From Methylococcaceae bacterium (GTDB taxonomy: Bacteria > Pseudomonadota > Gammaproteobacteria > Methylococcales > Methylomonadaceae): DNA of 25,101 nt. Below, one piece after another: positions 8,171 through 13,445 of the stretch. The DNA lies in assembly GCA_021647585.1 (NCBI GenBank), contig JAKIUK010000059.1, positions 1-25,101 of the forward strand, read 5' to 3'. The notes under the pieces were generated by a model, which was not told the origin of the DNA, did no database searches, and saw only the letters and a list, made by a program, of their open reading frames with translations. The position numbers were made by a program, and so were the translations under genes. Numbering within the stretch: the stretch's first letter is position 1; the number at the start of each line of letters is the position of its first letter.

Positions 8171-8752
8171 TTAGCGGCTTATTCCCAAGCTACCATCTCT
8201 AGCCCCCACCCTTTCTAGCTGACGAGTAGTTGGGAAGCAAAATTTCTTACCCAATTGGCCGGGTTTTGCTCTCCATGACTGACAGCGTTGATGATAGAGT
8301 TGACCATAATTGCTATAAACTTGATGAGACCTTTTCCAAACATGGTGGTTATCCATTTTCACAATTGGTAATTGGATTAATTTGTCATCAATCTGTTGTT
8401 CAAAAACGCCTTGTAATGAACCGGCAACAGTAATAACAGTTCCTTCTGAGTATATATTAGAGTCATTAAAGTGTTTGCTTGTAACGATAAAACGACCAAA
8501 AGAAGGGATAAACATTTCAGGGTACCCATGACGACTCAGTGGATAAAATTGTATTTGCAGTGTCCTTTCATCGGCTGTTTTATCAACATGAATAATAGTT
8601 CCACCCCAGCGAACAGGGTTATTTTCATATTTAGCTTTGTTACTTAAAACCTGATGTAATTGAATGTCAGAAACTGGTGGGTTTATAATGTTTTCAGGTA
8701 AATTAGAGCAGGCGTACAGAAAAATAGTGTAGATTAACGAGAGCCATTTCAT
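8171..8752 (-). CDS. Slp-family outer-membrane lipoprotein
   Basis: The 193-residue product starts with a short basic and hydrophobic signal ending in the lipobox LYAC, so C15 would be lipidated and S16 at +2 favours outer-membrane sorting. The body has features of the Slp/YeaY family: an early VRWGGTI, then TLQIQFYPLSRHGYP, GRFIVTSKHF, EGTVITVAGSLQG and LPIVKMDNHHVWK. Slp is a starvation-induced lipoprotein of unclear biochemical role. AGAGG lies about 7 nt upstream of the ATG. It shares its strand with infA, downstream of it in position but read toward it, with about 100 bp between. The C-terminal 45 residues (HQRCQSW...) are less conserved. Confidence 0.85.
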   Translation of the reverse strand: MKWLSLIYTIFLYACSNLPENIINPPVSDIQLHQVLSNKAKYENNPVRWGGTIIHVDKTADERTLQIQFYPLSRHGYPEMFIPSFGRFIVTSKHFNDSNIYSEGTVITVAGSLQGVFEQQIDDKLIQLPIVKMDNHHVWKRSHQVYSNYGQLYHQRCQSWRAKPGQLGKKFCFPTTRQLERVGARDGSLGISR

Positions 8753-8867
8753 AGTAACCTCTTTGGACCTTTATACAAGTACATTTTAAATAATTTAAAT
8801 GATTTATCTTCATTTGATATGTAATGTTTGTATTATTTGTTTCTTTATAGGCGGCATAGTTCAATAA

Positions 8868-9104
8868 CTATTAACAAGTAGCAGAAGAGGTCTAAAGAGC
8901 CGATGAGCTACAAAATTGAAGAAAAAGTACTACATCGTCCATATTATTCTGACGGATATGTTTTGTAGAGTGGACTTTAGTCCGCTATGAGTGGGAATTG
9001 GTTGCTCCTTTGTTGAATGTTGCGGATCGAAGTTCACTCTACAGTACCCGTCTATATCATATGGACGGTGTGCTAGATTGAAAATATTGGGCGCCGGTTA
9101 ATAG
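8868..9104. mobile_element. MITE-like element with CTATTAAC ends, copy with a distinct palindromic core
   Basis: The ends are perfect 8-bp inverted repeats CTATTAAC (8868-8875) and GTTAATAG (9097-9104); with flanking bases they extend to ATAACTATTAAC and its complement, 12 bp. The core is itself a long imperfect palindrome. TCGTCCATAT... on the left is mirrored by CCGTCCATATGATATAGACGG on the complementary strand at the right, and the inner arms are GTAGAGTGGACTTTAGTCC (from 8965) and the complement of 9015-9042. No reading frame or clear target duplication is seen. It fills most of the 381-bp gap between the Slp gene and the MarR gene. Confidence 0.7.
8965..8988. repeat. GTAGAGYGGACTTTAGTC palindromic repeat, copy 1
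   Basis: A 24-bp unit centred on GGACTTTAGTCC, here with the start GTAGAGTGGAC and the end AGTCCGCTAT. The same unit occurs at 12271-12294 and, inverted, at 17123-17150. It looks like a small REP-type interspersed palindrome and lies inside the MITE-like element. Confidence 0.75.
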
Positions 9105-9133
9105 TTATAAAACCAGTATGCTCTAAATTTTAT

Positions 9134-10168
9134 CTAAATTGGAACGTGCTCCTGACAAATTTTGCCACTATCACTTCTACTCAGTTCTTCTTGAGTTAAC
9201 TCACAAAAATAACTCGTTGGTTTCCTGGTAAAGTTTTTACACGTTTTACAAATACCAAACGAATGAGAATTGTTGGCTTTTTGCAAAGCCGTCAGGGCTT
9301 TAATTAATATTTCTTCACCATCAGTAATGGAAGAATAGTGTTGCAAAATTATTGCTGCTTTTTCAAATAGGGCGGTTGGTTTTGCCTTCTTTAAAGTATT
9401 AAAGCCTTTTACAAGTAATTGAATGTGGAACATACGTTTGTCAATCTGGTCTTGCCTTTTTTCAATAAGCCCTCTTTTTTCTAAAAGAATGAGTGATTGA
9501 GAAACTGTACCTCTTGTCATGCCAAGGTAATTAGTAATTGCTGCTGGCGAATCACTGTATTTATTACATAAAGATAAATATTCCAGAACCTGAAAATGTA
9601 CCAGCTGCATTTTAAGCTCAGTGCATCTTTTTCGTTCCTCAGAACGTATCAGTGCAGCCATATATTCGATTAAATTGAATACAGTTGGGTTTTTCATGAT
9701 ATCAATTCTTTTTAAATGTCCTGTTTTAAAAGATTGAGATTGTGAAGCTTTTTGTAAAGCAGTAAGCACGTCAAAAAAAATATTATTTTGACTGGGAGAA
9801 GAAATACCATCCTTGAGTAGTAAGCTTGCTTTACTAAACAAATCTGTTCTCCTTGCTTTTTTTAAAATGGCTAGCCCAGAAGGAAGTAAGTTAACATGAA
9901 TGACGCGCTTATCGTCTTCATCCTTTCTTTTTTCTAAATAACCTTTTTTTTCAAGAACAATTAAAGACTGAGAAACTGTGCCCCGTGTCATTCCAAAATA
10001 AGATGCAGTTGCTGCAGGGGTATCAGTGTATTTATTAGAATGAGACAGATAATCCAATACTTCAAAATGCATTAATTGTAATCTTAATTCTGTACATTTT
10101 TTTCGCTCTTCTGAGCGAATCAATGCAGCCATACATTCAACTATTTCAAAGATATTAATTTCTTGCAT
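9134..10168 (-). CDS. tandem-duplicated MarR-type winged-helix regulator with cysteine tail
   Basis: The protein contains two MarR-like domains in one chain. With the start at 10168 (MQEINIFEI) it has 344 residues: repeat 1 about 1-147 and repeat 2 about 158-304, about 57 percent identical by hand alignment. Each repeat has AALIRSEERK, the recognition helix GMTRGTVSQSL, LEK(K/R)G and the wing basic DKR. Only repeat 2 continues into a tail with CKTC (C307, C310), C322 and C338 followed by H341, a possible zinc or iron-sulfur site. The start is chosen because it aligns with the internal methionine (M158) that opens repeat 2; an ATG at 10216 would add 16 residues. MarR proteins bind as dimers to palindromes, so this chain could act as a single-chain dimer. 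Target genes are unknown. Confidence 0.8.
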   Translation of the reverse strand: MQEINIFEIVECMAALIRSEERKKCTELRLQLMHFEVLDYLSHSNKYTDTPAATASYFGMTRGTVSQSLIVLEKKGYLEKRKDEDDKRVIHVNLLPSGLAILKKARRTDLFSKASLLLKDGISSPSQNNIFFDVLTALQKASQSQSFKTGHLKRIDIMKNPTVFNLIEYMAALIRSEERKRCTELKMQLVHFQVLEYLSLCNKYSDSPAAITNYLGMTRGTVSQSLILLEKRGLIEKRQDQIDKRMFHIQLLVKGFNTLKKAKPTALFEKAAIILQHYSSITDGEEILIKALTALQKANNSHSFGICKTCKNFTRKPTSYFCELTQEELSRSDSGKICQEHVPI

Positions 10169-10338
10169 AACTTTTAGTGTTTTTACATCCTTTAAAAAAT
10201 AACTTTTATAAATCATCTCTACAGTTATCGCACCTTTATATAACAGATTTATTAAGGAAAAATTGTTGGAACAAATAAACTATAGCTATTACCAACGTAA
10301 CATATTCAGTACTCTCTCAAAAAGCGGGTTAATCTACT

Positions 10339-10419
10339 GTCATTTCGATACACAAGAGAAATCTTTATATCAGGACTAATAGCCTTATCTTAAGATTCCT
10401 CATTTTACTCGGAATGACA
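10339..10419. repeat. degenerate TGTCATTTCGA palindromic repeat
   Basis: TGTCATTTCGA (10339-10349) is mirrored by TCGGAATGACA (10409-10419), with AGAGAAATCTT and AAGATTCCTC between them. It is the same design as the core of the MITE-like copy at 11170-11247 but without the CTATTAAC ends, so it is a free or decayed version. Confidence 0.7.
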
Positions 10420-10589
10420 TATAAAACGTCCCAAAGCTTGCGCACCTAATCTTCTCCAAAGGGAGAAGGCAGGGTGGGGAGATAGAATGCAGTAACTTTT
10501 CGGATGACTAATATTTTGAACAAAACGATGTAATATTCTAACATGGAAGTAAAAAATAACTTTAACAAGACATTGTTAAGTAATGCAAG

Positions 10590-10710
10590 GGTGTAAAGGG
10601 CAGACAGTCTATCCCTGATAGCTATCTGAACACCACTTAAATTCGACCGTTGTTGATTAAATTTGGAGCGAGGTCTTCACAATAGAGGCAAAGACCTTGT
10701 TCTTTATTTA
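10590..10710 (+). ncRNA. possible relic of an IS-type structured RNA
   Basis: This stretch shares words in the same order with the candidate IS RNA at 1521-1570: AGAC-AG, then CCC, TGATAGCT, then GRACACCAC, then a hairpin (AAATT/AATTT). It ends with AGGTCTT (10671-10677) pairing with AAGACCT (10691-10697), followed by a T-rich run on the plus strand. There is no transposase nearby. It may be a leftover 3' end of a related IS, or an unrelated small RNA with a terminator. The match is partial and made by eye. Confidence 0.3.
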
Positions 10711-10712
10711 TT

Positions 10713-11072
10713 TTATCCTTTTCCAGGAAGCATTCCCACTGACCCTGGTTTTATACGTTTACATTTTACGGTAACATCTTTTAAGTAACATTTCTGCAAG
10801 CCTTTCTTATCAGTGCATTCATTACAAGCGACTACACCAAAACCTGAAATTTCTTCAAGTCCCCAACCGTAACCTTGTGATTGGCAGAATTTTTTTGAAT
10901 ATCGTTTTATTTTGTAGGGGCGTTTTGCAGAAATTTCAGCCTTAGTTGGTGATTCACATTTTCCAGAGGGTATGGTATTTGCCATCAAGTCTCTGAATAT
11001 ATATTCAGTCGAAAATGCTGGGCAAGAAATAAGGGATAAGGTCATAATTGTAGCAATCAAACTATATTTCAT
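10713..11072 (-). CDS. secreted, disulfide-rich protein of unknown function
   Basis: I do not recognise a family. The 119-residue product starts with a clear signal peptide (MKYSLIATIMTLSLISCPAFS, cleaved near S21-T22), so it is exported to the periplasm or beyond. The mature part has six cysteines (39, 63, 83, 86, 95, 104), enough for three disulfides, including a CNEC pair, and it is rich in lysine and glycine. GGAGAA lies about 6 nt upstream of the ATG, a good ribosome site. It stands alone between repeats. The cysteine pattern suggests a small stable fold such as an inhibitor, toxin-like or binding protein, but nothing in the context decides this. Confidence 0.7.
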   Translation of the reverse strand: MKYSLIATIMTLSLISCPAFSTEYIFRDLMANTIPSGKCESPTKAEISAKRPYKIKRYSKKFCQSQGYGWGLEEISGFGVVACNECTDKKGLQKCYLKDVTVKCKRIKPGSVGMLPGKG

Positions 11073-11134
11073 TGATTTTCTCCACTTTTTAATGGGTTTT
11101 ATGAGTGATAAATTTATACAATATATTTAAATGG

Positions 11135-11309
11135 CTATTAACAAAGCACCGGTCAAACTTTAAGGGGGTTGTCATTTCGACCAGCGGGAGAAATCTTGTT
11201 ACTCAAGTTGTGTTGTGACTCAAGATTCCTCCCGTTGGTCGGAATAACACCGTTTATGAAGTTAATCAACAAACATAATAATCGAGAATAACCGGCGATA
11301 GGTTAATAG
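11135..11309. mobile_element. MITE-like element, CTATTAAC ends, short copy with 9-bp target repeat
   Basis: This 175-bp unit begins CTATTAAC (11135-11142) and ends GTTAATAG (11302-11309). Inside the ends CACCGGT is mirrored by ACCGGCG. It is bracketed by a 9-bp direct repeat TATTTAAAT at 11124-11132 and 11311-11319, as left by transposition. The core is a palindrome (11170-11247) with GTCATTTCGACC...GGGAGAAATCTTG mirrored by CAAGATTCCTCCC...GGTCGGAATAAC. There is no gene, so it would need a transposase supplied elsewhere. Confidence 0.82.
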
Positions 11310-11319
11310 TTATTTAAAT

Positions 11320-11502
11320 TTACTCGTAGTCGTTTAAAATGCGGATATTCATCTGCTGTCGTTCTTGATCTAATTGTGCTCTTATGGGAGCAAATTTATC
11401 TGCTTCACTACTCTTGATCATCAGGAGTACGCCAATTAGAACAGCTGCCGTTAATGAAATATATAGTATGAAATAATCTTTTTCTTTAATATCTTCAGTC
11501 AT
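11320..11502 (-). CDS. small single-span membrane protein
   Basis: The 60-residue protein has an acidic start (MTEDIKEKD), one membrane segment (about 11-29, FILYISLTAAVLIGVLLMI) and a charged, glutamine-rich helical tail (FAPIRAQLDQERQQMNIR). It belongs to no family I recognise. AGGAA lies about 7 nt before the ATG. A near-perfect sigma70 promoter is placed 100-130 bp upstream with palindromic operator-like sites on both sides, so expression is probably switched by a regulator. This promoter context makes it more likely to be a real gene despite its size. Its stop codon overlaps the right target repeat of the adjacent MITE-like element. Confidence 0.6.
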   Translation of the reverse strand: MTEDIKEKDYFILYISLTAAVLIGVLLMIKSSEADKFAPIRAQLDQERQQMNIRILNDYE

Positions 11503-11582
11503 TGTATGTTCCTTTCTAATTCTTTAGTGGGATTGATATAGTTAATAGGCAAGGACCAAGAAGGAATATTTACCAATCATAT

Positions 11583-11599
11583 AATATCGATTCGATATT
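11583..11599. promoter_or_regulatory. operator-like palindrome, site 1
   Basis: AATATCGATTCGATATT is a perfect palindrome with 8-bp arms around one central base. It lies just past the -10 box of the minus-strand promoter, over the expected transcription start, where a bound repressor would block RNA polymerase. Two variants occur at 11633 and 11944. Confidence 0.65.
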
Positions 11600-11600
11600 G

Positions 11601-11629
11601 ACTATAGGTAAAACACACGCACTTGTCAA
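11601..11629 (-). promoter_or_regulatory. sigma70 promoter for the small membrane protein
   Basis: On the minus strand TTGACA (11629-11624), a 17-bp spacer and TATAGT (11606-11601) form a near-consensus promoter. It points at the gene starting at 11502, giving a leader of roughly 90 nt. It is flanked by operator-like palindromes. Confidence 0.75.
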
Positions 11630-11632
11630 TTA

Positions 11633-11649
11633 GATATTGAATCGCTATT
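11633..11649. promoter_or_regulatory. operator-like palindrome, site 2
   Basis: GATATTGAATCGCTATT matches site 1 (complementary strand) at 14 of 17 bases. It lies 3 bp upstream of the -35 box, and its centre is 50 bp from that of site 1, so one regulator could bind both sides of the promoter. Confidence 0.55.
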
Positions 11650-11708
11650 ATTATAAAAAAGGGTCTTAATTGACAAAGTTTTAAAGTATTTGACTCAATT
11701 AATGATGC

Positions 11709-11939
11709 TTATATCGCCTCTACACCTGTTTCACCCATTCTAATACGAACCACTTTGTTCTGAATAATAACGAATATTTTTCCATCACTAATTTTTCCAG
11801 TCGCTGCTGTCTTAACAATCGCTTCAATGGTTTGGTCTAACCTGTCATTAGCAACAACAATTTCCAGTCTGGTTTTTGGCAGAAAATCTACAACATATTC
11901 GACACCTAGATAAAGTTCTTTATGCCCTTTTTGTCGACC
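11709..11939 (-). pseudogene. 5'-truncated PII signal protein (GlnB/GlnK family)
   Basis: On the minus strand an open stretch of 76 codons encodes the last two thirds of a PII protein. It starts at the T-loop (GRQKGHKELYLGVEYVV), continues DFLPKTRLEIVV, then the B-loop TAATGKISDGKIFV, and ends RIRMGETGVEAI-stop. Family members have about 112 residues; the first 36 or so are missing. A TAA stop sits in frame directly before the first codon, so no start codon serves it. PII proteins sense nitrogen and energy state (2-oxoglutarate, ATP/ADP) and act on AmtB or regulators. T-loop tyrosine is retained. The break lies four bases from operator-like site 3, suggesting a deletion that joined a promoter region to codon 37. 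Confidence 0.88.
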
Positions 11940-11943
11940 TTAA

Positions 11944-11960
11944 AATATCGAAACGCTATT
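11944..11960. promoter_or_regulatory. operator-like palindrome, site 3
   Basis: AATATCGAAACGCTATT matches site 1 (complementary strand) at 15 of 17 bases. It lies next to the broken 5' end of the PII fragment, so the PII gene may once have been under the same regulator as the small membrane protein. Confidence 0.5.
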
Positions 11961-12270
11961 AATAATTCAAATTAAATAACTAAGGCTACCAACCTTGTCT
12001 TGAGTAATAATTAGTGGAGGTACACTAGTGCTGGGATGATTTTAATGAAACTCAATGCGGCTTGAACTGCACTTATTTGAAGTAGTCTTTGGCTGGTTCG
12101 AGGGGTGGAAATGGTATGTAATGGGGATAGTTTTATTTAGTTATTTGGTTGATGTTATAAAAATTGAAAGTGCGTAAATTACATGGGATCAGCAACTTGA
12201 AAAATATCAATTAAATTTAGACAGTAAGATACTAATTTTAGGTAAATTTAGTTTGATGGATAGGTTTATT

Positions 12271-12294
12271 GTAGAGCGGACTTCAGTCAACTAT
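12271..12294. repeat. GTAGAGYGGACTTTAGTC palindromic repeat, copy 2
   Basis: A decayed copy (GTAGAGCGGACTTCAGTC then AACTAT) of the 24-bp unit found at 8965-8988 and, inverted, at 17123-17150. It directly precedes the long palindrome at 12311-12395. Confidence 0.65.
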
Positions 12295-12310
12295 GACACC
12301 AACCTTAGCA

Positions 12311-12395
12311 CGGTAGGTTGGGGTGACGACAGGAACCCCAACAATATTTCAATTATGAAAATAGGTTGGGTTTCGTCCCTCAAACCAACCTACCG
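12311..12395. repeat. 85-bp palindromic repeat with CGGTAGGTTGG arms
   Basis: CGGTAGGTTGGGGTGACG and GGAACCCCAAC on the left are mirrored by GTTGGGTTTCGTCCCTC and ACCAACCTACCG on the right, with an A+T-rich loop. It would form a long hairpin in either strand. Such units are interspersed in many gammaproteobacterial genomes. Confidence 0.78.
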
Positions 12396-12452
12396 AGCTC
12401 TACCTATCGATACAACAATGACAGAGTACTAGCTTCAAAGTTGTTTTAATAT

Positions 12453-12644
12453 TTAGACAGCGATGTTGATTTTAGTACCGACTGCACCAGACACATTAGT
12501 GACTTGTGTAGCTGTATTCACTGTATCATCTTTATCACCATCATTATCTGGTGTATTCCCTTCAACGCTCTCTTCAGCTCTAACGGGAGTTGCAGGCGTG
12601 GGTCTAGGTTGTGGAAGTACACTTGTGGCGGATGAAATATCCAT
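12453..12644 (-). CDS. 63-residue acidic hydrophilic protein, function unknown
   Basis: The product (MDISSATSVLPQPRP, then TPATPVRAEESVEG, NTPDNDGDKDD, then TQVTNVSGAVGTKINIAV) has no membrane segment or signal peptide. It is proline- and alanine-rich at the front, has an acidic DNDGDKDD stretch and a glycine/valine end, and is probably disordered. A textbook ribosome site (AAAAGGAG, about 6 nt before the ATG) supports it as a real gene despite its size. I recognise no family. It has no operon partner and lies between repeats. Confidence 0.62.
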   Translation of the reverse strand: MDISSATSVLPQPRPTPATPVRAEESVEGNTPDNDGDKDDTVNTATQVTNVSGAVGTKINIAV

Positions 12645-12660
12645 TACGATCTCCTTTTAA

Positions 12661-13028
12661 GTAAAATAATCTAAGAATATATTTCTCATGGTCACGAATG
12701 AGGAATTTCTAACGAGTTGATTTTTGTCGAGGGCAAGGCGTTGAAACAGGCGCATAACAAGTTATGTAACTGTTTCAGCAACACTGCTATAGACACAAAA
12801 TCAGCCGTTAGAAAACCGCATCCGTGGCCGTGCGAAGTATAGTTGTGAATTAGATCACTCCCTATTTATCGGCAGCAATAGTAAATTCTTTAGTCCTTTG
12901 TTGTCAGGTTCCTCCTTATTCTTGAATTAGTGGCTCAACTGAAGGTGTAACATTTGATTAATTCATTGGTACAGCTATGGTGTTCCACGCCCACAGAACG
13001 TGATTTTCTATACTTTAATATAACATGC
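12661..13028. other. intergenic region with nested inverted repeat
   Basis: The first part carries the nested palindrome at 12706-12814. The rest (12815-13028) has no gene that I can support; short frames across 12935-13168 run into the next repeat and lack ribosome sites. Confidence 0.55.
12706..12814. repeat. nested inverted repeat (109 bp)
   Basis: Outer arms TTTCTAACG (12706-12714) and CGTTAGAAA (12806-12814) are perfect, then TGATTTT is mirrored by AAAATCA. Inside, TGAAACAG (12742-12749) pairs with CTGTTTCA (12770-12777), and CATAAC with GTTATG at the tip. This gives a long stem with an internal loop, either a mobile palindrome or a structured transcript. Confidence 0.75.
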
Positions 13029-13358
13029 CTATTAACAAAGCACAGGTCAAACCTTAAATGGTTTGTCATTTCGACCCGCGGGACGACTGTAGGGACAGAT
13101 ATATTGCTCCTTGCAATATCTGCATTCACCACCTCAATGTGGATTATGCGGAAGGTAGGGTAATGCATAACACCATGATGGTGTGTAGTAGAACAACGCA
13201 GGAGCAGTTGTCGAGGAGCAGCGAAGCGGTGTTACCGAGAAATCTTGTTGCTTAAAAAAAGCTTAGACTCAAGATTCCTCCCGTTGGTCGGAATGACTCC
13301 GTTTGTGAAGTTAACCCGCAAACATCAAAATCGAGAGTAATCTGAGATAGGTTAATAG
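13029..13358. mobile_element. MITE-like element, CTATTAAC ends, long copy with internal insertion
   Basis: CTATTAAC (13029-13036) and GTTAATAG (13351-13358) bound a 330-bp copy, and a 10-bp direct repeat TTTAATATAA flanks it (13014-13023 and 13362-13371). Its outer parts match the 175-bp copy at 11135-11309. About 154 bp (13083-13236) are inserted in the left arm of the core palindrome. The insert holds its own hairpins, ATATTGC/GCAATAT (13101-13119) and CACCATGATGGTG (13171-13183). The first part of the same insert is present at 1719-1825, so it is older than this copy. Several short frames run through it; none is a gene. Confidence 0.82.
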
Positions 13359-13445
13359 TAATTTAATATAATTACATTGTAGTTGTAAGTCAATTTTACT
13401 TAACCACCAGAAACAAACAATTGATTGTAAATATATCAGATATTT

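Larger units (their letters stand above)
10217..10712. other. 496-bp intergenic region with degenerate repeats
   Basis: No gene is visible. It holds a degenerate palindromic repeat at 10339-10419, a motif TCTCCAAAGGGAGAAGG near 10452-10468 that resembles a common short palindrome, and the RNA-like relic at 10590-10710 described separately. The upstream side (10217-10260) should hold the promoter of the MarR gene, but no clear boxes were found. Confidence 0.6.
11961..12452. other. 492-bp region without genes, right half repeat-derived
   Basis: The left half (to about 12260) is A+T-rich with no supported gene or site. The right half (about 12260-12415) is a compound repeat: a GTAGAGCGGACTT unit followed by a long palindrome, each listed separately. 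Confidence 0.6.

Noticed and set aside
12179..12429. Open plus-strand frame of about 80 codons (WDQQLEKYQLNLD...) ending at TAG 12429
   Set aside because: It has no start codon or ribosome site, and most of it is translation of the GTAGAGC unit and the 85-bp palindrome.
12463..12660. Plus-strand frame opposite the 63-aa gene
   Set aside because: Antisense shadow; the minus frame has the strong AAAAGGAG site, this one has none.
12935..13255. Three overlapping short frames on both strands
   Set aside because: All run through the MITE-like copy and its insert; no ribosome sites and frames open on both strands because the DNA is palindromic.
8868..13358. CRISPR array or integron-like array from the clustered repeats
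   Set aside because: Repeats are few, of different lengths and orientation, without regular spacers; they are palindromic mobile repeats.
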